DNA from: Ancylobacter sp. IITR112 | GTDB lineage: Bacteria; Pseudomonadota; Alphaproteobacteria; Rhizobiales; Xanthobacteraceae | NCBI RefSeq assembly: GCF_041415945.1 | Contig: NZ_JBGCUS010000001.1 | Location: 1,054,001 to 1,118,000 of the forward strand | Direction: 5' to 3' | Length of the DNA: 64,000 nucleotides | Shown: piece after piece, positions 26,771 through 36,175 of the stretch | Layout of the letters: every line of letters starts with the position of its first letter | Numbering within the stretch: the first letter of the stretch is position 1 | The notes under the pieces: model-generated | The model's input: only the letters and a program-made list of their open reading frames with translations | Told to the model about the DNA's origin: nothing | The model's database searches: none | Made by a program: the position numbers and the translations under genes

Positions 26771-27231
26771 TGCCGCCTCCGACGGTCGCCCCCGGGAAAG
26801 GGGGCGCCAGCGGCAGGGCGAGGTGAACGGCCCCCCGCCCCGCACGCCGGCATGCCGACCGGCGCGCAGACCGGTGAGACGGTGCCGGCGGCTTCGGGCA
26901 CGCCATGGGCGCGGGGCCGGGCGCATCCGCAGGCGTGCGGAAGGCGGGGCGGGGGATGGGGTCCGATGGAAAAGCCACGTGTTCCTCCCAAGGAAATTTT
27001 TATGATTGCAACTTTGGTTGCATGATGAAAAAAATATGTCAATCAATAAAATACATTTTTAGCCGGTAAGTGGCTGCCGCGCGCTTCGGCGGGCGGTTCT
27101 TCTGCAGCCTGCGCGTGCCTGCCGCCTCTCCGCGCCGGAGCACCCGCAGCAGAAATACGACCGCAACGACAAGAAAATTGACCAGTTTCAGCCCGTGCGG
27201 GACTGCTGGGTACCGCGTGTCTTCGCGGGCG
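26771..27231. promoter_or_regulatory. Promoter region of the MFS gene with inverted repeats
   Basis: These 460 bp hold no convincing gene. They contain TGCAAC-TTTG-GTTGCA (27007-27022), a perfect 6-bp-arm inverted repeat, and the A/T-rich near-palindrome ATAAAATACATTTTTA (27046-27061) related to those at 18599 and 23937. They also contain a GTCAATCAA stretch (27038-27046). All lie upstream of the MFS gene on the minus strand and are likely operators. Confidence 0.45.
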
Positions 27232-27759
27232 TCAGCGCCGAGCCTTGCGCCGCGAGGCGCGCGGGGCCGTGGTGTGCGCGGGCGATTCGGGCGCGCGAGG
27301 CGCCTTGGCGGTGTCCGGTGCGGTGAGGGCGGGCGCCGAGCCCCACTCCATGTCGAGGATCGCCCGCAGCACGGTCATTCGGTCCTCGCCGATTACCGTC
27401 GCGAGATGTGTCTCCATCTCCGCGAGCGCCGCGAAGATGACTTCGAGATCGCTCATTCCGGCCGGGCTGAACGCCACCAGCGAGGCTCGCGCATCGTCCG
27501 GGTCGGGCTGCATCACAATGGCCCCCGCCGCCGCGAGGTCCGCCAGCATGAGGCTGACTGCCTGCTTCGTCACTCCGAGCGCGCGCGCCAGGCGAACCGG
27601 CCGGCGCTCGCCCAAGGCGACATTGATCAGCAGCATCGCTTGCGCCCGCGTCACCGGGGTTTGGCCCATCCGCACCTGCGTCGCGCGCAGGGCCTCGTCG
27701 AACCAGTAAATGGCGCGGAGCAATTTGGGCAGGATGGGGAGGGGGCGCGCTTTCATCAC
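27232..27759 (-). CDS. MarR-family transcriptional regulator
   Basis: This 175-residue winged-helix protein contains RAQAMLLINVALGERRPVRLARALGVTKQAVSLMLADLAAAGAIV (about 38-85) and the wing PDPDDARASLVAFSPAG, a standard MarR core. The C-terminal 30 residues are basic and Pro/Ala-rich (SRRKARR end), an unusual tail. It diverges from the FAD/Fe-S operon across a 407-bp region holding a perfect operator-like repeat at 27910-27928, so it probably represses itself and that operon in response to a phenolic ligand. Confidence 0.88.
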   Translation of the reverse strand: MMKARPLPILPKLLRAIYWFDEALRATQVRMGQTPVTRAQAMLLINVALGERRPVRLARALGVTKQAVSLMLADLAAAGAIVMQPDPDDARASLVAFSPAGMSDLEVIFAALAEMETHLATVIGEDRMTVLRAILDMEWGSAPALTAPDTAKAPRAPESPAHTTAPRASRRKARR

Positions 27760-28166
27760 TTCCGTCCGTCCGTTGGCGGGTGTCGCTTCCCGGGATTCGG
27801 CCTGCCGGCGCGCAGGCTAGGGCCGGGTTCCGTTCGGTTCAAGCCGCCTGCGGCGGTGGACGATCGAGGGCGGTTCCGGGTGGGAGCAGAGAGGTATATT
27901 GAATTATTATAGTCAAGTATATTGACTATGTCCTCATCCTGGTGATGATCCGTTTTCAACAACCCAAGACCAAGAACCCCAGGGTCGCCCGGGAGGCGAC
28001 CTGATCACGCCAATGCCGCGCCGGTGGACACGCTAACCCGTGCCAGCACGCGATCGCCGCCATGCCGTTCGTCCAGCACCACCGGCTCGCGCCCGCCGCG
28101 TGCGGGGGCCCGATGACGCATGCGGGCGCCGCGGCCGTGCGCCGCTCCATCAAGAGGGACAGCACC
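27760..28166. other. Divergent promoter region between marR and the FAD/Fe-S operon
   Basis: These 407 bp hold no supported gene. The left part is AT-rich (27890-27930), with the MarR-type operator and a TATATTGAATT element (27893-27903) that also occurs near 36156-36166. The right part (28000-28166) is GC-rich leader DNA with spurious short frames. Confidence 0.5.
27910..27928. promoter_or_regulatory. Candidate MarR operator
   Basis: TAGTCAAGTATATTGACTA has perfect 7-bp arms (TAGTCAA/TTGACTA) around a 5-bp centre. Size and symmetry suit a MarR-family dimer. It lies 151 bp upstream of marR and 239 bp upstream of the divergent FAD-oxidase gene. A half-site copy occurs at 23947-23954. Confidence 0.6.
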
Positions 28167-29657
28167 ATGCCAGCATTCCCCCGCCAGGCGGCGCTCCGGC
28201 GCCATCGACCGCGGACGCCCGATTTCGGCGGCTTGCGCGCCAGCGGGCTGAACGTCGAGGAGGCCAGCCTCTCGGCCTATCTGCCTGCGCGCCCGACGGG
28301 CCGCGAGGCCCCGCCCCTCGGCGTGGTGCGCCCGCGTGGCACGCAGGAGGTGGCGGCGCTGGTGCGGTGGGCGCGGGAGCAGGGCATGGCGCTGACGACG
28401 TTCAGTTCCGCGCCGGGCCCGCGCCGGCGCGGTGCCACCGCGGAACAGCCCACCTTGTTCGTCGATCTCGGCGGCATGGACCAGATGCTGAAGGTCGACG
28501 GCCAGGACGCGGTCGCCGTTATCGAGCCCGGCGTCACCTTCGGCGCCCTCGACGCCCTGCTGGCCCCGCAGGGTCTGCGTGCCTTCAAACCCTTGCTGCC
28601 CCGCGCCGGAAAATCGGTACTGGCGAGCTATCTCGAACGCGAGCCTACCCTGCAGTCATCCGAGCAATGGGATGTGGTGGACCCGTTCGGCGGCGCGCAA
28701 CTCGTCTTCGGCACGGGAGAGACGTTCCGCACCGGCGGCGCCGCCATCAGCGGCTCGCTCGATGAGAATTGGGCGGCGGGGCTGCGCTACCTCACCGCTG
28801 TCGGGCCGGCGGGCACCGACTTCCTGCGCGTGGTTCAGGGTTCGCAGGGAACGCTGGCGATCCTGTGCTGGGCCGCCATTCTCTGCGAGCGGCTGCCGCT
28901 GCTGGAGGAGGCGTGCTTTGTGGGCGCCGACAGCCTCGCCCCGCTCGCGCGTCTCTCGCTCGAACTGCATCGCCGCCGCATCGGGCGTGCGACCTTCATC
29001 GCCAGCGGCGTGCATCTGGCCGCGGTGCTGGAGACCGAGCCCGAACGTATCGCGGAGGTGGCGGCGGGGCTGCCACCCTTCGTGCTGTATGTGCAGCTTG
29101 CCGCCTGTTCGGAGTTCCCCGAGGAACGGATCGCCTATCAGCGCGAGGATCTCGCGCATCTCGCCGCGAAGGCCGGGCTTGCGGCGGTCGACGAACTGGG
29201 CGGGCGTTCCGCGCAGGAGATCTCCGCCCTACAGGCCCGCCCGCCCGCCGACGACTATAAGGATCGCATCGCGGGCGCGCACCGCTCCGTGTTCTTCCTG
29301 ACGCAGTTGGACCGGGTCGAGCGCTTCGTCGCCCTGGCGCAGGAGCGGGTCGCCCGCGCCCCTGGCGTGACCTTGTCCGTCTATGTCCAGCCCCGGCTCC
29401 ATGGGCGCAATTGCCATCTCGAATTCGTGCTGGCCCATGACCCCGACGCGACCTTCGCGGTGGCGGCAGCCGACGGCATCGCCGCCGACCTCGCCGAGGC
29501 CTGCTGCGCCCAGGGCGGCTTCTTCAGCCGGCCCTATGGCGCCTGGGCCGAGATGGCCTTCCGTCGCAACTCCACCATCCTGCCGCTGCTGCGCGAGACG
29601 AAGTCCATCTTCGATCCCGACCACATCCTCAATCCCGGGAGGCTCGGCTTCCAATGA
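28167..29657 (+). CDS. FAD-binding oxidoreductase, GlcD/GlcE-like
   Basis: This 496-residue flavoprotein of the PCMH/vanillyl-alcohol-oxidase fold has an FAD-binding domain (GVVRPRGTQEVAALVRWARE ... DLGGMDQMLKVD ... VIEPGVTFGALDALL) and a C-terminal FAD-oxidase half ending in SIFDPDHILNPGRLGF, typical of lactate/glycolate dehydrogenases. The start MPAFPRQAAL follows GAGGG 8 nt upstream; in-frame ATGs at 28062 and 28113 are less likely. It overlaps the Fe-S gene by 4 nt. A hydroxy-acid or aryl-alcohol substrate is plausible, but the exact one is unknown. Confidence 0.85.
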   Translation: MPAFPRQAALRRHRPRTPDFGGLRASGLNVEEASLSAYLPARPTGREAPPLGVVRPRGTQEVAALVRWAREQGMALTTFSSAPGPRRRGATAEQPTLFVDLGGMDQMLKVDGQDAVAVIEPGVTFGALDALLAPQGLRAFKPLLPRAGKSVLASYLEREPTLQSSEQWDVVDPFGGAQLVFGTGETFRTGGAAISGSLDENWAAGLRYLTAVGPAGTDFLRVVQGSQGTLAILCWAAILCERLPLLEEACFVGADSLAPLARLSLELHRRRIGRATFIASGVHLAAVLETEPERIAEVAAGLPPFVLYVQLAACSEFPEERIAYQREDLAHLAAKAGLAAVDELGGRSAQEISALQARPPADDYKDRIAGAHRSVFFLTQLDRVERFVALAQERVARAPGVTLSVYVQPRLHGRNCHLEFVLAHDPDATFAVAAADGIAADLAEACCAQGGFFSRPYGAWAEMAFRRNSTILPLLRETKSIFDPDHILNPGRLGFQ

Positions 29658-30958
29658 CCGCTACCACTCTTGAAAGCCTGCACGACAAGATCGCCAGTTG
29701 TACCCGCTGCACCTTCTGCAAATGGGTACCTGAAATCCGCAGCGAGGCCTTTGCGGAGATCTGTCCGAGCGTCCATTACGGAAAGTTCTTTTCCTACACG
29801 GGCGGGGGAAAGCTGATCGCCGCCTATGCGCTGCTGCACCAGCGCACGGAGTACACGGAGGCGTTCATCGACAACGTCTATTCGTGCTCCATGTGCGGTG
29901 GCTGCGATACGAGCTGCAAGACCCTGTTCGCCGAATTCGTCGAGCCGCTGGATTCGCTCTACGCGCTGCGGCGCAAGGTGACGGCCGATGGGCATGCGCC
30001 GGCGCCCCTGCGGGCGATGCTTGACCATCTGCGCCACGCCGGCAACGCCCTGGGCCTGCCGGAGAGCCGCCGGGCGGACTGGTTCGCCGGACTGGAGTTG
30101 AAGCAGACCGCCAAGGCGCGGGCACGGTGCCTGTTCCATGTCGGGACCGCGGCGTTCGACGCGGATGAATGGCCGTCCCTGCTCTTTGTCTGCGCGGAAC
30201 TCGCGCGACGGGGTGTCGATTTCGCCGTGGGTGGCGCGGATGAGCCCGACACGGGCGGCTTCGCCTATGATGTCGGCGACCAGGAACTGGCGGCCGACTT
30301 GGCCCGGCGCACGGCGGCCTGGGTGAAGGAGAGCGGGGCCGACACGCTGATCGTCTATGGCGACGATTCCTTCTCCGCTTTCCGCAACATCTATCCCCGC
30401 CTCGGCATCGCGCTGGACGGCGTCGAGATTGTCCATGTGTCGCAATGGCTGGCGCAAAACCTCGCCGCCGCGGCTGCGCAGCCCGCGCCCGAACTCGTGA
30501 CCTATCACGATTCCTGCCGTCTCGGCCGGCTCGGAGAGGAGCGGCGCCCCCGGCAGGCGGAGACCGTCGTCGTCTATAACTCGCTGCCCGCCCTGCGGCC
30601 GACCGCCGAACTGCATCTCGGCGTCCAGGGCGTCTATGACGCGCCGCGCCATGTGCTGGAAGCGGCGGGTGCGCAGATCGTGGAGATGGAGCGCGTGCGC
30701 GAATTCACCTTCTGCTGCGGCGCCGGGGGCGGGGCCAAGGAGGCGAATCCCGCTTTCGCCCAGGCGGCGGCGGTGCACCGGCTGCGGGAAGCGCACCGCA
30801 CGGGGGCGGAGACTCTCGTCACCAGTTGCACCGCCTGTGCGCGCCACATGAAGGAGGTGGCGGTGACCGAGCAGATCCCGATCGCGGTTGTCGGGCTGGT
30901 GGAGTTCGCCCGCAGCCGACAGGCCGCTCCCTCGCTCACCCCGGCCGCGGAAATCTGA
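29654..30958 (+). CDS. Iron-sulfur electron-transfer subunit with CCG domains (GlcF/HdrD-like)
   Basis: This 434-residue protein carries two N-terminal [4Fe-4S] motifs. One is C16, C19, C22 with C37 (the first is spaced unusually), and the other is the classical C78, C81, C84, C88. Two cysteine-rich CCG-type segments are at the C-terminal end (FTFCCGAGGGAKE and VTSCTACARHMKE). Such subunits pass electrons from a flavoprotein to quinone or a membrane partner. It sits between two FAD-oxidase genes, with a 4-nt overlap to the first and a 2-bp gap to the second. Confidence 0.88.
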   Translation: MTATTLESLHDKIASCTRCTFCKWVPEIRSEAFAEICPSVHYGKFFSYTGGGKLIAAYALLHQRTEYTEAFIDNVYSCSMCGGCDTSCKTLFAEFVEPLDSLYALRRKVTADGHAPAPLRAMLDHLRHAGNALGLPESRRADWFAGLELKQTAKARARCLFHVGTAAFDADEWPSLLFVCAELARRGVDFAVGGADEPDTGGFAYDVGDQELAADLARRTAAWVKESGADTLIVYGDDSFSAFRNIYPRLGIALDGVEIVHVSQWLAQNLAAAAAQPAPELVTYHDSCRLGRLGEERRPRQAETVVVYNSLPALRPTAELHLGVQGVYDAPRHVLEAAGAQIVEMERVREFTFCCGAGGGAKEANPAFAQAAAVHRLREAHRTGAETLVTSCTACARHMKEVAVTEQIPIAVVGLVEFARSRQAAPSLTPAAEI

Positions 30959-30960
30959 CC

Positions 30961-32658
30961 ATGACGCAAGACCGCAAGGAAGTTCTGTTCGCGCTGCAGG
31001 CGATCGTCGGCGAGGCCCATGCCACCAATGACCCGAGCATCGTCTGCAGCTATGCCTGGAATGCCGGGGTCGGCTCGATGCCGGGGCCGAAATTTCTCAA
31101 GAACTGGCCGATCGCCGTGGTCATGCCCGACACGACCGAGCAGGTGGCGGCGATCATCAAATGCTGCGTGGCGCGCAATCTCCGGTTTCGCCCGTTGAGT
31201 TCCGGCAATGGCGGAACCTATCTCAGCGCGGCCGAGGACGTGGTGGTGCTGGACCTGTGCCGGATGAACCGCCTGGTCAGGCTGGACGCCGCCAACCAGA
31301 TGGCGGTGATCGAGCCTTATCTGACGGCGGGGCGGCTGCAGGCGGAGGCGATGAAGGTCGGGCTGAACTGCCACATCGTCGGCGCCGGACCGTCGCACTC
31401 ACCGCTCGCCTCCGCCACCTCCTTTCTCGGCATCGGCATCACCGGGGCGAGCACCGGCGCGAATTTTCGCAACATTCTCGGTGTCGAGTGGGTGACGCCC
31501 ACGGGCGACATCGTCCGCCTCGGGGCGCTCGGCGGCGAGGAGGACTGGTTCAGCGAGGAGGGGCCGGGGCCCGGCCTGCGCGGCATGCTGCGCGGCGTGA
31601 TCGGTGCCAATGGCGGCCTCGGCGTGTTCACCCGCATCGGCTATAAGCTCTACCCATGGGCCGGCGCGCCGAGCCTCACCCTGACCGGGACGAGCCCGAT
31701 GCGCGGCATGGCGCTGGAGCCGAACATGCGCCTGTTCCTTCCCGTCTGGGACACTGTGGAGCAGATGCGCGACGCGACGTTCCGGCTGAACCGCGCGGGC
31801 GTTGCCTACGCGCTGCTGCGCATGCCGCCCAACCATATCGGCTGGACGCTGACGGCGAGCAATGGCGAATATGCCAGCCGCAGGGAGGCCGGCGATCTGC
31901 CCGAATGCACCCGTGCGGAAAATCGCTTCGCCTGGCAGATCCTCACCATCGGGCATTCGGCGGGGGAGACGGCCTATCAGGAGAAAACCGTCCGCCACAT
32001 CGTCGCCGACACCGGGGGGCGGATGATGGCCCTCCCGCAGGGCGATGGCGAGGTGCTGCTGCGCTCGCTCGTCACCTCGCTCTATGTGAGCCGCGTCTTC
32101 CGCGGCGCCGGATCCGGCGGCACCAGCTTCGGCGTCATGGATACGTTCAACCTGCTGCCGGATGTGATCCGGGCCAGCGAGTCGCTGATGGAGAAGGAAC
32201 GGGTACCGGGCCGCAATTTCGCGGCGGACGGGATCGAGGGCTGCTGGGTGTGGCCGACCGAGAGCCGGCAGCTCTGGACCGAGAATATTCTCGCCTCGCG
32301 CGCCGGCACGGTGGCCGGCGTCGCGGCGGGCTGGAAGGGTTTTCTGAGGCATCTCAACCTCGTGGACCACAATCCCCGCCTCGGCTTCATGGCGTTCATG
32401 GCCGGGCCGCTGATCGAGCTGTTCGGGCCGCGCTACAGCAATGTGCCGACCTGGATGCGGCGGATCAAGCGGCGTCTCGATCCGCCGGGCCTCGCAGACT
32501 CGACCGTCCATATCGGGATCAAGGAGATGCCACTCGTGAAATGGTGGCCGACGCTGCAGAAGATCGCCTTTTCGCGTGCCGGCGCGCCGGCCCTGCATCT
32601 GGTCTGCCTGCTTCTCGGCGTGGCGAGCCGGAAGGAAAAGCTACCGCAGCGCAAATGA
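30961..32658 (+). CDS. FAD-binding oxidoreductase, GlcD-like (second copy)
   Basis: This 565-residue flavoprotein has a PCMH-type FAD domain: AVVMPDTTEQVAAIIKCCVARNLRFRPLSSGNGGTYLSA, the typical opening, followed by GIGITGASTGANFRNILGVEWVTPTGDIVRLG. It is not closely similar to the first flavoprotein of the operon, so the trio resembles a GlcD-GlcF-GlcE-like complex with two distinct flavosubunits. The C-terminal half has LWTENILASRAG and a basic end. Substrate is unknown. Confidence 0.85.
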   Translation: MTQDRKEVLFALQAIVGEAHATNDPSIVCSYAWNAGVGSMPGPKFLKNWPIAVVMPDTTEQVAAIIKCCVARNLRFRPLSSGNGGTYLSAAEDVVVLDLCRMNRLVRLDAANQMAVIEPYLTAGRLQAEAMKVGLNCHIVGAGPSHSPLASATSFLGIGITGASTGANFRNILGVEWVTPTGDIVRLGALGGEEDWFSEEGPGPGLRGMLRGVIGANGGLGVFTRIGYKLYPWAGAPSLTLTGTSPMRGMALEPNMRLFLPVWDTVEQMRDATFRLNRAGVAYALLRMPPNHIGWTLTASNGEYASRREAGDLPECTRAENRFAWQILTIGHSAGETAYQEKTVRHIVADTGGRMMALPQGDGEVLLRSLVTSLYVSRVFRGAGSGGTSFGVMDTFNLLPDVIRASESLMEKERVPGRNFAADGIEGCWVWPTESRQLWTENILASRAGTVAGVAAGWKGFLRHLNLVDHNPRLGFMAFMAGPLIELFGPRYSNVPTWMRRIKRRLDPPGLADSTVHIGIKEMPLVKWWPTLQKIAFSRAGAPALHLVCLLLGVASRKEKLPQRK

Positions 32659-32794
32659 GGCGGCACCGACCGTCAACCGGTGCCGAACCCTTGCCGTCTC
32701 ACTCCGAGCCTCCTTTGAGAGGCGATGCAATGGCGTGCCGCGCGTGGCGCCGTGTCACCACGCTCCTGCCGCCCCTCACTCAGGTCGATCCGCG

Positions 32795-33409
32795 ATGAAA
32801 CTCTATCAGTTCCCCGGTTCCTGCTCCGACGCCACCGCCATCGTGCTGGCGGAGATCAACGTCTCCGTCGAACCGGTCACGGTGAACCTGCGTGACAAGG
32901 CGCTTCCCGACGGCTCCAGCCTGATGGCGATCAATCCCAAGGGGCAGGTGCCCACCCTCGTCCTCGACAGCGGGGAGATTCTGACGGAAGGGGCCGTCAT
33001 CCTGCAATATTTGGCGGATCTGGCGCCGCAGTCCGGTCTGTTGCCGCCCCACCCGGAGTTGAGCCGGTACCGCGTGCTGGAGTGGCTGAACTATATCGCC
33101 ACCGAACTGCATAAAACCTTCTCGCCGCTCAACCGGCCGCACACGCCGCCGGACTATCGCGAGCAGATCAAGACCCTGCTGCTGCCGCGCGCATTCGGGG
33201 TTCTCGAGCGGCGCCTGTCGGCGAGCGACTATCTTGCCGGCGACAGCTTCACCATCGCGGATGCCTATGCCTTCGTGGTGCTCGGCTGGGCCGGGCGGCA
33301 GGAGATCGACCTGTCCGGCTGGCCCCATCTTTGCGCCTATCTCGCCCGCATCGCCGACCGTCCCGCCGTCCGCACCGTGATGGCGCAGCGGGAGGGAACG
33401 CCCGCCTGA
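32795..33409 (+). CDS. Glutathione S-transferase, beta class
   Basis: This 204-residue enzyme has a thioredoxin-like N-domain (MKLYQFPGSCSDATAIVLAE) with the beta-class catalytic C10, the glutathione-contact motif INPKGQVPTLVLDSGEILTEGAVILQYLAD, and an all-helical C-domain with SDYLAGDSFTIADAYAFV. It follows the FAD/Fe-S trio by 136 bp and may detoxify a reactive intermediate or cleave an ether; the former is the safer inference. The start MKLYQF is canonical for the family; longer frames overlap the upstream gene. Confidence 0.92.
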   Translation: MKLYQFPGSCSDATAIVLAEINVSVEPVTVNLRDKALPDGSSLMAINPKGQVPTLVLDSGEILTEGAVILQYLADLAPQSGLLPPHPELSRYRVLEWLNYIATELHKTFSPLNRPHTPPDYREQIKTLLLPRAFGVLERRLSASDYLAGDSFTIADAYAFVVLGWAGRQEIDLSGWPHLCAYLARIADRPAVRTVMAQREGTPA

Positions 33410-33558
33410 GGCATGCCGTAACGCCGGCAGCCAAGTCGCGCGAACAGGGGGAATGAGGGACCTGTTCGATGGCTGCGGCATTTCCGTGATCCGAGCCGCC
33501 GAGTCGGCTCCCGATCATGACGGAGCCGGTGGATCGTGGGCCGGACGATGCGCAACGG

Positions 33559-34845
33559 CTACGTCACGTCGGCGCGCCGATACAATGTGAGGTGAAGGAC
33601 ACTCGGATCGCGCGCCGGCGAAATGCCGTCAGCTTCCAGGGCGCGCTTCAGGGCGAGGTGTCCAATGCCTCTCTCCCGTGCCAGCGTCTGGAGCGAGGCA
33701 TACTGGCGTTCAAACTCCGCGAGCACGCCGGGGCGAACGACGGGCTGGATTTGACGGCGAACCGGATTCTTCGCCATCTCGACTGGCAAAAGCCCTTCGC
33801 GAACCAGCGCGCGCACGGCGCGTGTCGATGTGTGAAGGTTCCGCTCCACCTGGGAAAGAGCCAGGCCGCCGTGATCCTCTCCCCGGACAAGCGCGCGTAC
33901 CTCCTCGACGTCCACCGTCAACGCGCCGAGACCCTTCATTCCCTCGCGCAACCCGACGTGTTGAAGCCGCCCATCGATGATCAGCTGTACGATCTCCGCC
34001 AAAGAACAACATGCCCGTTTCGCCGCCGTCGGCATGTCGGCGCAGCTTTCGGAGATCGCCAGGCCGCGATCGACTGCCTTCAGCAGCGCGGCCCTGAAGG
34101 CATCGAGGTCGACTTGCAGGAACACATGGTTGGCCTCGCGAACCGCCCCGGCGATCCGCGGCTGGATCACGCCCCCCTTCACCAGCAGCATGAAATGCGT
34201 CCGCGAGATCGCCAGATGGCGTGCCGCCGCCTCCTGACTCATGGTGCCGGCTATCCCGCGCAGGAAACGATCGGCCTCACCGGCATCCACAACCACACGA
34301 TCATCCGCCAAACGATCGGACGCCTCGTCGACGAGGCCAGCCTCGCGCAGCAGCCTGCGGGTAGGCTTGGGGTGCAGGCCATGCTCCAGGGACGCGGACC
34401 GCACCGAATGCAGCTTGCGGCTCGGCACTTCCCGGCCGAAGAGCGTGTCTCCCGGGCCGATCGGCAGCGTCTCGACCGCATGGCGCCACATGAGCTCGCG
34501 CATGGGATCACAGGCCGGATCATCGGTCTGGTGCGCCAACCATTCATACAGGCCCGAACAGCGGATGGGGCCATGGCGCACATGGCCGTCCAGGAAGGAA
34601 GATTGCAGGCGATCCAGGAAGGCGAAGATCTCCACCTCGCCGCCCGCCAGGATATCGAAGCCGACGGCCTCCGCCTCCCATCTTTCCGGGTCCGCCAGGC
34701 TGTCTATAGCCACTTGCGGGCCACGGATTTCCGAACCTCCGACCATCGCGCTCAGGCGCATGACGGCATGGAGGGGAAGTGCATCCGGCCACGGCGAAGG
34801 CGGGGCCGCTCTGAAGCGCTCCCCGTTTCTAGGCCAGCCGGAGCT
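33559..34845 (-). pseudogene. TniQ-like transposition protein, 5'-truncated remnant
   Basis: The reading frame encodes a C-terminal portion (400 residues from an internal ATG at 34761, plus upstream in-frame codons to about 34845) that resembles the larger TniQ-family proteins of Hyphomicrobiales. Examples are WPDALPLHAVMRLSAMVG, FAFLDRLQ, GLYEWLA, and LHSVRSASLEHGLHPKPTRRLLREAG. Two helix-turn-helix-like stretches (SQEAAARHLAISRTHF and STRAVRALVREGLLP) follow. The N-terminal TniQ domain is missing; homology stops at the edge of the IS3-family sequence near 34850. No partner tniA or tniB is nearby. Confidence 0.6.
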
Positions 34846-34866
34846 GGAAAATTCCGGGGTTAGGGC

Positions 34867-35836
34867 TCATTCCGGCGGGGATGCCGGAGGGCCATTCATG
34901 AGCGCGATCGGCGGCTTGTTGCCGATCGCGCTGTGCGGACGGACCTCGTTGTAGTCTCTGCGCCAAGCCTCCATTTTCGCCCGCGCGTCGTCAAGGCTCA
35001 TGAACCAGTGCGTGTTCAGGCATTCGGCCCGGAGCTTGCCGTTGAACGACTCGATGAAGCCGTTATCGGTCGGCTTGCCGGGCCGTGAGAAGTCGAGCAC
35101 CACGCCCTTCTGATAGGCCCACAGGTCGAGATCCCGACTGACGAACTCCGATCCCTGATCCACCCGGACGCTCTGCGGATAGCCCACGCTGCGGCAGATC
35201 CGCTCCAGCGTCAGCACGACATCCTCGCCCCCATAGCTGAACCGCGGATACCGTGGCGAGCTGGTCGTGGACGAAATCCATGGCCCAGGTCTCATTGCTC
35301 CGCGTCGCCGGACGGCGGTCGGCCCGCAGCTTCGCCTTCACCCGGCGCTTGGGCACCTTGTTCCGCAACTGAAAGCCCAAGTCTTTGTAAAGACGATAGA
35401 TCCGCTTCGGATTGACCACCCGGCCCTCACGCCGCAGGAGCACATGCACCCGGCGATAGCCATAACGCACGCGCGTCTCGCAGATCTCCTTGATCCGCTG
35501 GTTAAGCTCGGCCTGCGTGCCCCGCTTCGACTTGTAGGCATAGAGCGCACGATCAACCGCCAGCGTGGCACAGGCACGCCTGGCCGACACCTTCCAGTCT
35601 TCCCGCAGCCTGTCCACAAGCGCACGCTTGCGCGCAGGCCTCAGAGCTTTTTTGACAGCACGTCCTGCAACATGGCCTTGTCGAGCGACAGGTCGGCCAC
35701 GATCCGCTTCAGCTTGGCGTTCTCGTCCTCAAGCTGGCGCAGACGCCGCATCTCCGAAGCATCAGCCCCGCATATTTCTTGCGCCAGTTGTAGAACGTCG
35801 CGTCCGAGGCGTAGAGCACCTTGGTATCGTCATCGA
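34867..35836 (-). pseudogene. IS3-family transposase remnant (OrfA 3' part and OrfB), frameshifted
   Basis: OrfB spans about 35640 down to 34867. RPARKRALVDRLREDW, RYGYRRVHVLLRREG and NETWAMDFVHDQLAT continue, after a frameshift and loss of about 20 codons at about 35262, into RFSYGGEDVV, DQGSEFVSRDLDLWAY, DFSRPGKPTDNGFIESFNG and RPHSAIGNKPP. The deletion removes part of the catalytic core between the first and second acidic residues. OrfA keeps only ATFYNWRKKYAG, then a frameshift, then EMRRLRQLEDENAKLKRI ... DVLSKKL, and its 5' part is replaced by an ECF sigma fragment. The A-AAA-AAG slippery site is at 35647-35653. The element is dead. Confidence 0.8.
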
Positions 35837-35839
35837 GCG

Positions 35840-35993
35840 TGCCGTGGCTCCCGGCCCGCAGCACTCGGCAGAACACATCTTGCACGATCTCGGCGGCGAC
35901 GTCGCGGTCCTTCACCCGCCGCGCGACCATCGCCTCAAGCCGACGGCCGTGGAACACGAACAGTCGCTCCAGACGTTGCCGCCAGCATATCAT
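35840..35993 (-). pseudogene. ECF sigma factor (FecI-like), 5' fragment fused to IS remnant
   Basis: From the ATG at 35993 the frame reads MICWRQRLERLFVFHGRRLEA, then RVKDRDVAAEIVQDVFCRVLRAG, the sigma-2 region of an extracytoplasmic-function sigma factor. It runs straight into IS3-family OrfA sequence (SDATFYNWRKK) near 35836. Region 4 is lost, so the product cannot work. An ATTGAATTTGC element upstream (36121-36131, minus strand) matches those of the two intact fecI genes, which marks this as a third iron-type sigma gene. Confidence 0.65.
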
Positions 35994-36175
35994 GCCGCGC
36001 CCCCTCGGAAGTCGCGGCACTCCTGCAGAAAAATCACCATTGCAAAGCAGGAATGAAGCATGGGTGGGAGTGCCTTCGGCGACTGATACGTCCCAGCTAT
36101 TGCCAGCCGTCAAATAATCGGCAAATTCAATGGTCCGTAGCCAATCTAAAGAACAGATATATTGAATTGTTATAT

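Noticed and set aside
34867..35836. Functional IS3-family element
   Set aside because: OrfA lacks its 5' end, and both frames are broken by shifts and an internal deletion; no matching terminal repeats were found.
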